Origin: Couchioplanes caeruleus
GTDB taxonomy: Bacteria > Actinomycetota > Actinomycetes > Mycobacteriales > Micromonosporaceae
Direction: 5' to 3'
Assembly: GCF_003751945.1 (NCBI RefSeq)
Contig: NZ_RJKL01000001.1
Span: 868,001 to 932,000 of the forward strand
Length of the DNA: 64,000 nt
The position numbers and the translations under genes are program-made. This document shows positions 1 through 6,941 of this stretch, in pieces. Under the pieces are notes generated by a model that was not told where the DNA came from, made no database searches, and worked only from the letters and a program-made list of their open reading frames with translations. Position 1 is the stretch's first letter; each line of letters starts with the position of its first letter.

Positions 1-75
1 GACGGCGATCTCGACGCAGTTGTCTGCACTGCCGCTGCGGGTGGACTTGCGCCAGTTGGTGAAGCGGTGGGGCAT
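1..75 (-). CDS. DUF397 protein, N-terminal part (runs off the window)
   Basis: The 25 visible codons begin MPHRFTNWRKSTRSGS and continue ADNCVEIAV. This is the characteristic start of DUF397 proteins (W-x-KS-x-x-S, then a conserved Asn-Cys-Val-Glu). The start codon overlaps the stop of the XRE-DUF5753 gene by one base (TGATG), so the two genes are translationally coupled. DUF397 proteins are small partners of XRE-DUF5753 regulators in actinomycetes and are regarded as regulator or toxin-antitoxin-like pairs. The rest of the gene lies outside the window. Confidence 0.85.
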   Translation of the reverse strand, partial: MPHRFTNWRKSTRSGSADNCVEIAV

Positions 76-956
76 CAGATGGCTCCTTGGTGTTCGGGTA
101 GCTCCTCGGCCACGGCGGCGAGGAAGTCGAGGGTCTGCTCCGGCGTCAGGGCCGCCGCCCGGAGGCGGTCGTACAGAGTCAGGTAATGGCTTACCTCGAC
201 GGCCTCGGTCAGGACAAGGTCCGAGGTGATGGTGTCGACGGAAACCACGATCGGGTCGGCGGAATCTGGGTAGCGGTAGATGGAAAACGCCGAGCGTGGC
301 ACTACATGGCCGGCGATCGACGCGGCGATCGGTAGCACCCGAATGGTGACCCGGTCGTGTGTGCGCCCGAGGTCGGCCAGATGTCGAAGCTGCCCTCTAA
401 CAACGTGCACGGGCGCGGCAAACCTTCGGATCGCCAGCTCGTCAATAACGACCTCGTAGGTGGGGCCGCCGGGCCGTTCCAGGAAGCGTTGCCGCGTGAG
501 GCGCGCCTCTAGGGCGCGGGCGGGGTCAACTCCTTGCGTGTGGGCGGAGGGGTCGGCGTGGACCCGAGACTGGCTGAATGCCGGGGTTTGCAGCAGCCCC
601 GGCAGCAAGGTCATCTGGTACTCGTAGATCCGGTGGGCGCCGGCCTCCAGACTCGCCGAGAGCGCCTGCCGAGGACCCATCTGTTCGGCGTGACGTTCCC
701 ACCAGCCGCGCTCCTGGGCTTCGCGAGCGATCGTCATGATCTGCGCCCAACGCTTCTCGCCGACGTTGAACACCGCGAGGATCCGCATGATCAGGTCAGG
801 GTCGGGCCGTACGTGGCCGTTCTCGATCCGACTGATGGTCTGCCGCTTCACCCCGACCGCACTGGCAAGACGGTCAGCAGAGAAGCCGTACTCGTCGCGT
901 AGTCGCAGGATCTCCATCGCGAGCCGACGCCGTCGCACATATGGGCTGACCATCAT
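75..956 (-). CDS. XRE-family helix-turn-helix regulator with DUF5753
   Basis: An XRE/Cro-type helix-turn-helix occupies about residues 10-65 (RLASAVGVKRQTISRIENG, then a long connector). It is followed by DUF5753, recognisable from the EAGAHRIYEYQ and LLPGLLQTPAFS segments. I chose the ATG at 956 (the second at 953 is also possible) because GGAGG sits five bases upstream and family members begin near SPYVRRRR; the frame extends upstream without a site. It is the first gene of a pair with the DUF397 gene. It is divergent from the nucleotide-modification operon, so it is a plausible regulator of that operon, although this pair is common in actinomycetes without such a link. The family is known to control development and antibiotic production. 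The target here is inferred from position only. Confidence 0.88.
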   Translation of the reverse strand: MMVSPYVRRRRLAMEILRLRDEYGFSADRLASAVGVKRQTISRIENGHVRPDPDLIMRILAVFNVGEKRWAQIMTIAREAQERGWWERHAEQMGPRQALSASLEAGAHRIYEYQMTLLPGLLQTPAFSQSRVHADPSAHTQGVDPARALEARLTRQRFLERPGGPTYEVVIDELAIRRFAAPVHVVRGQLRHLADLGRTHDRVTIRVLPIAASIAGHVVPRSAFSIYRYPDSADPIVVSVDTITSDLVLTEAVEVSHYLTLYDRLRAAALTPEQTLDFLAAVAEELPEHQGAI

Positions 957-1046
957 CAAGTCCTCCAGCCACACCGGCCATGTCAGCTCACTGACCGTCT
1001 CCGTGGACTGTCAGCGCGCGAAGAGCGTAACCCCGGAATCGTCCAT

Positions 1047-1065
1047 GTTGATCACTAGTTGATCA
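1047..1065. promoter_or_regulatory. direct repeat GTTGATCA-CTA-GTTGATCA, candidate operator
   Basis: Two identical 8-mers lie 11 bases apart start to start, about one helical turn, in the space between the divergent XRE regulator and the GPP34 operon. Each contains the palindrome TGATCA. This arrangement would suit cooperative binding by a dimeric helix-turn-helix protein. No binding evidence exists in the sequence itself. Confidence 0.35.
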
Positions 1066-1189
1066 GGGCGGATCCGCAAAACCGCTGGTCAGCGGCCAGT
1101 CACCCCGCAAATCTCCCCCTAAGTCTCCCCATAGAACGGGGTTCCGGCCCGACGGACAGTCCGTTATCGTGGACTCACGACACGCAATA

Positions 1190-1234
1190 CATCGATGGCT
1201 ACGGCAGCCCCCCAGGGCTGCGTCCTCATCGATG
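1190..1234 (+). ncRNA. nested hairpin in the 5' leader of the operon
   Basis: Two copies of the palindrome CATCGATG (1190-1197 and 1227-1234) flank a GC-rich hairpin with arms GCAGCCC (1204-1210) and GGGCTGC (1215-1221) and a CCCA loop. The outer arms can also pair with each other, giving a two-tier stem. It lies about 50 bases upstream of the first start codon, so it would be in the leader of an operon message transcribed from further upstream. It could be an attenuator or an mRNA-stability element. No riboswitch class is recognised. Confidence 0.3.
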
Positions 1235-1285
1235 AAGGCGTCCCGATCAGCGACGGCACGAGAGGCCAGGCAGGGGAGGCGACCG

Positions 1286-2185
1286 ATGCAGGCACAGCAC
1301 CCATTGGCGGCGCAGGCTACGCCTGGACCTGCGCAGCCCCACGTTCCGCGCGGTGATGCCGGCGTGCCGTACCAGGATCCCCGGCCCGCCGCTGCTGTCA
1401 CATGGCCGGCGGCGGGCCGGGCGCCAGCACCACGCACGCCCCGGACCACCGTCCCAATTCCGGCCCGGCACGCGGCCCCTGAACCGGACGGACACCCGGT
1501 AACGCAGATCCCCGGGGGACCGGTCCGCCCGAACCCGTCGGTGCCGCCTCGGACTCGGTGGCCGCGGCTGGCTGATGACCTGTTTCGGCTGGCGCACCAT
1601 GACACGACGGGCCGTCCGCTGTTGCACTCGACGGTGGCGGGTCTCGGGCTGGCCGCCGCGCTGCTGGCGGAGTTGGCCTTCACCGACACGATCGTGATCG
1701 AGCACGACCAGGTGCACGTCATCAGCCGCACGCCGCCGAGCGACGCGCTCGCGCACACGGTTCTGGATCAGCTCGCCGGCGAGACGATCGCGCACACCGT
1801 GCGGACCTGGCTGGCGTTCCTGTCGCAGACCTCGCACGAGCAAGTGGCATCGCGGATGCTGCGGTCGGGGCACGTCCGCGCCGAGACCAGCAGACGACTG
1901 CTGACCAAGAGCACGACCTACGTCCCCACCGACGCCAACGTGGCGGCGTGGCCGTGGGCGCGGCTGTCCACCCGGCTGCGCAACGCCCAGCCGCTGGACG
2001 CCTTCGACACCGTCCTCGCCGGGCTAACGCTCGCCGCCGACCTGCACCGACACGTCCTCGACGGCGTCCCTGGGCACGTCATCACGAGCCTTCGCCAGCT
2101 CATCGACACCACGCCGCCGTCCCTGCGGCTGCTGCTGCATCACACCGAGGCCGCCATCGGCGACGCCGTCCTCACCGGCCACTGA
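1286..2185 (+). CDS. GPP34 (GOLPH3/Vps74-like) family phosphoprotein
   Basis: The protein is 299 residues long. The first 90 or so are Pro/Ala-rich and look disordered. The rest is a helical GPP34 domain (LADDLFRLAHHDTTGRP, then a hydrophobic helix GLGLAAALLAELA, then paired helices around residues 120-290). In eukaryotes this fold binds phosphatidylinositol-4-phosphate and recruits glycosyltransferases to membranes. Actinomycetes have many paralogues of unknown function. The ATG at 1286 is preceded by GGGGAGG at good distance; an earlier GTG at 1169 falls in the structured leader and is less likely. It is the first gene of an operon that also holds a glycosyltransferase, so a membrane-recruitment role by analogy is possible but unproven. 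Confidence 0.8.
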   Translation: MQAQHPLAAQATPGPAQPHVPRGDAGVPYQDPRPAAAVTWPAAGRAPAPRTPRTTVPIPARHAAPEPDGHPVTQIPGGPVRPNPSVPPRTRWPRLADDLFRLAHHDTTGRPLLHSTVAGLGLAAALLAELAFTDTIVIEHDQVHVISRTPPSDALAHTVLDQLAGETIAHTVRTWLAFLSQTSHEQVASRMLRSGHVRAETSRRLLTKSTTYVPTDANVAAWPWARLSTRLRNAQPLDAFDTVLAGLTLAADLHRHVLDGVPGHVITSLRQLIDTTPPSLRLLLHHTEAAIGDAVLTGH

Positions 2186-2214
2186 CCCCCTTTCGCATAC
2201 GAGGAGCGCTCACC

Positions 2215-3744
2215 ATGTCCGTCCCCAGACCCCGGACGCCTGCCAGCAATGTCTCGCTGGCGTTGGCGCGTTCCCGTCTCGGCGTGTGGCCGGTGGTGTT
2301 CATCGTGATGGCCGCCGCCGCTCCGCTGACGGTGGTGGCCGGCGGCGCCACCACCGGCTACGCCGTCACCGGCGTGACCGGTATCCCAATCGCCTACCTC
2401 GCGGTCGCGGTAGCCCTCGGACTGTTCTCCGTCGGCTACGTCGCCATGTCCCGCCGCGTGGTCAACGCCGGGGCCTTCTACACCTACGTGTCACGCGGCC
2501 TGGGCAAGGTATCCGGCGTGGGGGCCTCGTTCGTCGCGGTCGCGGCCTACAACACCATGCAGATCGGCCTCTACGGAGGGTTCGGCGCCGTCCTCGCCGG
2601 TCTGTTGGAGGACTGGCTCGGCTGGTCGGTGCCGTGGTCGGTGTGCGCGTTCGCCGGCTGGGCCGTGGTGGCGGTCCTCGGGGTACGGCGCATCGACCTC
2701 AACGGCCGCGTGCTGGCCGTGATCCTGCTGGTCGAGATCGCGGTCGCGGTGGTGTTCGCCGTGGTGCAGCTCGCCCACCCGGCCGACGGGCGGGTCACCT
2801 TCGACACCCTCGCGCCGAGCAACCTCCTCGGCGCCGGGATCGGCGCCGCGCTGGTGACGGCCGTTGCGGGGTTCGTCGGGTTCGAGGGCACCGCGGTCTT
2901 CTCCGAGGAGTCCAAGGACCCGCAGCGCACCGTCGCCAAGGCCACCTACCGCGCCCTGGCGATCATCGGCCTGCTCTACGCCTTCTGCGCGTGGACGATG
3001 TCGGTCGCGACCGGCCCGGACCGCATCGTCGAGGCCGCGAAGGCCGACGGCACCGAACTGATCTTCAACCTGGTCGCGCCGCACGTCGGCGGGTTCGTGG
3101 TCGGCGTCGGGCACCTGCTGTTCGTGACGAGCCTGTTCGCGGCGCTGCTGTCGTTCCACAACACGGTGGCCCGGTACTTGTTCGCCCTCGGTCGCGAGCG
3201 GGTGTTGCCGCCGGTCCTGGGACGGACCAGCACCCGGACCCGCGCGCCGAAGGTCGGCTCGATCGTGCAGTCCGGGCTGGCCGCGATGGTCCTGGCCGTC
3301 TACGCGGCGATGGGGTGGGATCCGATCGTTCACCTGTTCTTCTGGCTCACCGTCGTGGGCGGTCTCGGCGTGTTGATCCTGATGGCCGGTACCTCGGTCG
3401 CGGTCATCGCGTTCTTCGCCCGCCGCTCCAACCGCGAGGACATCAGCGCGTGGCGGTGCCTGATCGCCCCCGCCCTCGCGGCTGCCGCGCTGCTGTGGAT
3501 CCTGTGGGCCACCATCGATCAGTTCCACATCCTGCTCGGTGTCGAGGCCAACAACCCGCTGCGCTGGATCTTCCCGGGTGCCTTCGGGGTCGCCGCCGTC
3601 CTCGGGGTGCTGTGGGCGCTGGTGTTGCGGGCCGTCAGGCCAGCGGTGTACGCCGGGATCGGCAGGGGCGCGAACAGCGTCACCACCGAGTTGGCCGCCC
3701 CGCTCGGGCAGCCGAATCCCGCGCCGGCCGCGAGCGGGTGGTGA
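2215..3744 (+). CDS. APC-superfamily permease
   Basis: The 509-residue polytopic membrane protein has about twelve hydrophobic segments. The first helix shows the APC signature region (FIVMAAAAPLTVVAGG), and helix 6 carries the conserved GFVGFEGTAVFSEE segment (Phe-Glu-Gly, then Glu). Both are typical of amino-acid/polyamine/organocation exchangers. GAGGAG lies ten bases before the ATG. The stop overlaps the next start (GTGA), which ties it to the downstream enzymes. In this setting it may import a precursor such as an amino acid or base, or move the product. The substrate cannot be read from the sequence. The nearby GTG and ATG codons upstream lie in the GPP34 gene and lack ribosome binding sites. 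Confidence 0.9.
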   Translation: MSVPRPRTPASNVSLALARSRLGVWPVVFIVMAAAAPLTVVAGGATTGYAVTGVTGIPIAYLAVAVALGLFSVGYVAMSRRVVNAGAFYTYVSRGLGKVSGVGASFVAVAAYNTMQIGLYGGFGAVLAGLLEDWLGWSVPWSVCAFAGWAVVAVLGVRRIDLNGRVLAVILLVEIAVAVVFAVVQLAHPADGRVTFDTLAPSNLLGAGIGAALVTAVAGFVGFEGTAVFSEESKDPQRTVAKATYRALAIIGLLYAFCAWTMSVATGPDRIVEAAKADGTELIFNLVAPHVGGFVVGVGHLLFVTSLFAALLSFHNTVARYLFALGRERVLPPVLGRTSTRTRAPKVGSIVQSGLAAMVLAVYAAMGWDPIVHLFFWLTVVGGLGVLILMAGTSVAVIAFFARRSNREDISAWRCLIAPALAAAALLWILWATIDQFHILLGVEANNPLRWIFPGAFGVAAVLGVLWALVLRAVRPAVYAGIGRGANSVTTELAAPLGQPNPAPAASGW

Positions 3745-4364
3745 CGACCGTGGGCGCGCTCACTCCGATCATCCGCCGTGCCACCCCGGCCGAGATCGAC
3801 ACTGTGGCCGCCGTGCTCGCCGAGGCGTTCCTGCACGGCGACCTCGCTCCCTGGCTGATCCTCAACGTCGACACCCGCGAGAAGGTGTACTGGCCGTACT
3901 TCAGGCTCCTCGCCGAGGTGGCCCAGGCGGCCGGCTGGATCGACGTCACCGACGACCTCGCCGCCGTCGCCCTCTGGTACCCGGTTGGTGACCGGTTCGA
4001 CGTCGAGTTCCCGAACTACGACACCCGCCTCGCGCAGGCGTGCGGCCAGCACCTGCACCGGTTCGTCGCCCTCGACCAGATCATGCACGAACACCACCCC
4101 ACCGGCACGCCGCACCACTACCTCGCCCACCTCGGCGTGCACCCGGACCGGCAACGCCAGGGGCTCGGCAGCGCCCTGCTGAAGCACCACCACGGCCAGC
4201 TCGACGCCATCGGAATGCCCGCCTACCTGGAGGCCACCAGCAGCCGCCACGGCGTCTTCTACCGCCGGCACGGCTACCTGCCCCGCCCGGGATACCGGCT
4301 GCCGAAGGGGCCGGAGCTGTACCCGATGTGGCGGCGCCCGCGCTCGGCCTGGGAGGCGCGATGA
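3741..4364 (+). CDS. GNAT-family N-acetyltransferase
   Basis: The 207-residue protein has the GNAT acetyl-CoA binding motif A (LAHLGVHPDRQRQGLGSALL, with the RxxGxG loop) around residues 130-155 and the terminal FYRRHGY segment of motif B. It begins at a GTG that overlaps the permease stop (GTGA), and its stop overlaps the next ATG (ATGA). GNAT enzymes transfer an acetyl group to amines. Its place between the permease and the glycosyltransferase suggests it acylates an intermediate or product of the same pathway, or detoxifies it. The substrate is unknown. Confidence 0.9.
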   Translation: MTTVGALTPIIRRATPAEIDTVAAVLAEAFLHGDLAPWLILNVDTREKVYWPYFRLLAEVAQAAGWIDVTDDLAAVALWYPVGDRFDVEFPNYDTRLAQACGQHLHRFVALDQIMHEHHPTGTPHHYLAHLGVHPDRQRQGLGSALLKHHHGQLDAIGMPAYLEATSSRHGVFYRRHGYLPRPGYRLPKGPELYPMWRRPRSAWEAR

Positions 4365-5398
4365 GGGTCGGGTATAGCTGCTGGGGGTTTCTCGGCCCCG
4401 GGGTGGTGGACACGCCGGACGGGTCGCGGGCCTACCGCCGCCCGCTGATCGACGGGCTCACCGCCGCCGGTCACGAGGTGGTGCTCGTCCAGCGCAACCG
4501 GGACCTGGCCGAGGCGGGCCTGGACCTGCGCGAGGAGTACACGTACGGCGGGCTGCCCGACTTCGACGTGCTGATGCTGGAGTGGCGGTGGCCGCTGCCC
4601 GGTCGCAACACCACTCCGTGTGGCACGCCGAGGCACACCTGCGACCTGCACCGGCAGACCGAGTTGTTGGAGCACTACACCCGCGCGTGCGGCATCCCGA
4701 CGGTGATCTGGGACCTCGACCGGCAGCTCCCCGCCGACGACCCGCTCCGCGTGCTGCCGAACGTGGCGGTGTGCGAGTTCGCCCTGCACCCGACGCCGGG
4801 CGCCACGACGGTGCTTTGCCCGGTCCCGGACGCCGTGTTGGACGCCGCCGACCCGGCCGCGCTGGCGGGTATGGCCCGGCCGGTGTCGCTGGTGTACGTC
4901 GGCAACCAGTACGACCGCGACGACGCCTTCGACCACTACTTAGCTCCGGCAGCGCGGCAGGTCGGGCACCGGGTGGCCGGCAAGTGGCCGCGCACCGAGC
5001 GGTGGCCGCACGTCACCTTCACCGGCCGCTGCCCGTTCGCCGAGGTCGAGGCCATTCACCGGCAGGCCCTGGCCACGGTGCTGCTGCTGCCCGAGCGCTA
5101 CAACGCGGTCGGGCACATGACGTCGCGGCTGTTCGAGGCCCTGCTCGCCGGCTGCCTGCCCCTGCTGCCCGCCGAGTTCGTCGGCGGGGAGGTGTTCGTG
5201 CCGCCGGTGCTGCGCGTCAGCGACGGGGCGGACGTGGTGCAGCGGGTCGAGCACCTGCACCGCATGGCCGGCAGCACCGAGCACGCGGACCTGATCGCGG
5301 CCTGTTTGGGCTTCCTCGAGCCGATGCGGCTGTCCCGGCAGCTCGCCGTCCTCGATGACGTCTTCACCACCCTGACCAGCCTGAGCCCCCGGAGGTAG
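4361..5398 (+). CDS. GT-B-like glycosyltransferase
   Basis: The 345-residue protein starts MRVGYSCWGFLG and has two Rossmann-like halves. The C-terminal half holds the donor-binding pattern (LVYVGNQYDRDD, VTFTGRCPF, then HMTSRLFEALLAGCLPLLPAEFVGG), resembling CgeB/GT4-type glycosyltransferases and phage enzymes that decorate nucleotides. Glu in SRLFEALLAG is the usual nucleotide-sugar ribose contact. The ATG overlaps the previous stop (ATGA). The next gene begins two bases after the stop. Because its immediate neighbour is a dCMP/CMP-hydroxymethylase-like enzyme, it could glycosylate a hydroxymethylated pyrimidine nucleotide or nucleoside; that is inference. Donor and acceptor are not determinable here. 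Confidence 0.78.
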   Translation: MRVGYSCWGFLGPGVVDTPDGSRAYRRPLIDGLTAAGHEVVLVQRNRDLAEAGLDLREEYTYGGLPDFDVLMLEWRWPLPGRNTTPCGTPRHTCDLHRQTELLEHYTRACGIPTVIWDLDRQLPADDPLRVLPNVAVCEFALHPTPGATTVLCPVPDAVLDAADPAALAGMARPVSLVYVGNQYDRDDAFDHYLAPAARQVGHRVAGKWPRTERWPHVTFTGRCPFAEVEAIHRQALATVLLLPERYNAVGHMTSRLFEALLAGCLPLLPAEFVGGEVFVPPVLRVSDGADVVQRVEHLHRMAGSTEHADLIAACLGFLEPMRLSRQLAVLDDVFTTLTSLSPRR

Positions 5399-5400
5399 CC

Positions 5401-6426
5401 ATGGTCTACGGCCCCACCTACGACAGCTTCCAGCAGGCGTACCTCGCGGTGCTGCGCACCGTCGCCCGCCGCTACCAGTACGAGACCGCCAGCCGTGGCA
5501 AGAAGGCCCGGGAGATCATCAACAGCAGCTTCACGATCACCGACCCGATCGACCGCACCCCGTACCTCGCCGCGCGGCGGACCAACATCGTGTTCAACCA
5601 CGCCGAGGCGCTGTGGTACCTGACCGGCCGCGACGACGTCGACATGATCGGGTACTACGCGCCGCGGCTGCGCGACCTCGCCGTCGAGGGCCGGCTCACC
5701 GGCACCGCCTACGGGCCGAGGCTGTTCAACCCCACCGGTGAGGACGGGCGCAGCCAGTTCGACCGGGTGATGTCGCTGCTGCGGGAGGACCCGGACACGA
5801 AGCGGGCCGCGATGGTGATCATGCGGCCGGACGAGCTGACCGACCCGACCCATCCCGACGTGGCGTGCACCCTCGGCCTGCAGTTCCTGCTCCGCGACGG
5901 GCGACTGCACGCCGCCGCCTACATGCGCGGCAACGATGCGGTGATCGGGCTGCTGTGCGACACGTTCTCGTTCACCTTCCTCCAGGAGTACACGGCCCGC
6001 CGCCTCGGCGTGCCGGTGGGCACCTACGCCCACCACGTCGGCTCGATGCACATCAACCTGCTCGACCTGGACCGCGTCGACGCGATCCTCACCGAGGCCG
6101 CCGGGCCGAACGCCCGGCCGAGGTTCCCGGTTCCGTCGATGCCGGTGACCAGCCATGACGACCTGGCCTTGGTCATGGCGTGGGAGGAGGGCCTGCGCAC
6201 CGACACCCGGCGTCTGGACCCGGTGCGGCTGGACCGTGTTCCGCTGCCGCTGTACTGGCAGCAGGTGCTCGCCCTGTTCGAGGTGTACCGGCAGATCGTC
6301 CACGACCCCGACGGTCCCGTCAGCCCGGACGCCATGGCCGCGCTGCACCCCGGCCACCGGTGGCTTGTCGCGGCGCGCTGGCCGGACCGGATGCCCGCCA
6401 CCATCCGGGTGGGGTGGGCGTCGTGA
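5401..6426 (+). CDS. thymidylate-synthase-fold enzyme, predicted (d)CMP hydroxymethylase or methylase
   Basis: This 341-residue protein aligns without gaps to the E. coli thymidylate synthase (ThyA) active-site half. Nucleophile Cys146 corresponds to Cys156, Arg166 to Arg176, Asp169 to Asp179 and His207 to His217. Glu58 and the tyrosine of the AYG motif are also present. The decisive residue Asn177, which reads the uracil face of dUMP, is Asp187 (LLCDTFSF instead of the usual PFNI). Asp at this place is the hallmark of dCMP hydroxymethylase of T-even phages and of engineered dCMP-preferring thymidylate synthase. His147, after the catalytic Cys, is Thr. I therefore predict a cytidylate substrate and a 5-hydroxymethyl or 5-methyl product. 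A housekeeping thymidylate synthase is unlikely. It sits between the glycosyltransferase and the NDK homologue. Confidence 0.85.
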   Translation: MVYGPTYDSFQQAYLAVLRTVARRYQYETASRGKKAREIINSSFTITDPIDRTPYLAARRTNIVFNHAEALWYLTGRDDVDMIGYYAPRLRDLAVEGRLTGTAYGPRLFNPTGEDGRSQFDRVMSLLREDPDTKRAAMVIMRPDELTDPTHPDVACTLGLQFLLRDGRLHAAAYMRGNDAVIGLLCDTFSFTFLQEYTARRLGVPVGTYAHHVGSMHINLLDLDRVDAILTEAAGPNARPRFPVPSMPVTSHDDLALVMAWEEGLRTDTRRLDPVRLDRVPLPLYWQQVLALFEVYRQIVHDPDGPVSPDAMAALHPGHRWLVAARWPDRMPATIRVGWAS

Positions 6427-6941
6427 CGCCGCCCCGGGTGGACTGGTCGGATTGGACCGTCATCCTGCTCAAGCCCGACTGCTTGGCCCGTGGCCTGCGC
6501 GAACCGGTCCTGGTTTGGCTCCAGCGCGAGGTCCAGGTGGTCGACGTCCGCACGATCTGGCCGACCGAGGCGCAGATTTTCGTGCACTACTCCGACATGC
6601 TGCCGCTGTCCACGCAGATCGGCCGCGACGTGCCCGCCGAGCTGCGGCGCATCTTCGTCGGGCAACCCACTGGACTCGCCCTCGGCTATGGTCCCAACGC
6701 CGCACCCCGGCTGCGGGAACGCCTCGGCCCCACCGACCCGGCCACCGCACCGGCCGACACCATCCGAGGCCGGTTCGGCATCGACAGCCTCCGGACCGCG
6801 ATGGCCGAAGGTCGCCTCGTAGACAACCTGATTCACAGCTCCGACACCGTCGAGGTCGTTCCCCGCGACTTCGGCATCTGGTACGGCCCCACCGCCGCGC
6901 ACCTACTTACCGCCCCCACCCCTTCCGGAGGCACCCGGTGA
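6423..6941 (+). CDS. nucleoside-diphosphate-kinase homologue
   Basis: The 172-residue protein has the NDK N-terminal strand (TVILLKPDCLARG, matching the invariant KPD) and the active-site segment NLIHSSD with the phosphorylated histidine at residue 138. These match the family NxxH-G/S-SD motif. It is about 30 residues longer than housekeeping NDK (near 140), with an insertion around residues 60-110, so it is a divergent paralogue. GTG at 6423 overlaps the previous stop (GTGA), and its stop overlaps the radical SAM start. The likely role is phosphorylation of the modified nucleotide made by the upstream enzyme, or phosphotransfer within the pathway. Specificity is not predictable. Confidence 0.85.
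   Translation: MTPPRVDWSDWTVILLKPDCLARGLREPVLVWLQREVQVVDVRTIWPTEAQIFVHYSDMLPLSTQIGRDVPAELRRIFVGQPTGLALGYGPNAAPRLRERLGPTDPATAPADTIRGRFGIDSLRTAMAEGRLVDNLIHSSDTVEVVPRDFGIWYGPTAAHLLTAPTPSGGTR

Noticed and set aside
1063..1758. Minus-strand open frame over the GPP34 leader
   Set aside because: No ribosome binding site or domain, and it overlaps the GPP34 gene whose conserved domain is clear.
2286..3740. Upstream extension of the acetyltransferase frame within the permease gene
   Set aside because: It is arginine-rich shadow sequence; the real start is the GTG overlapping the permease stop.
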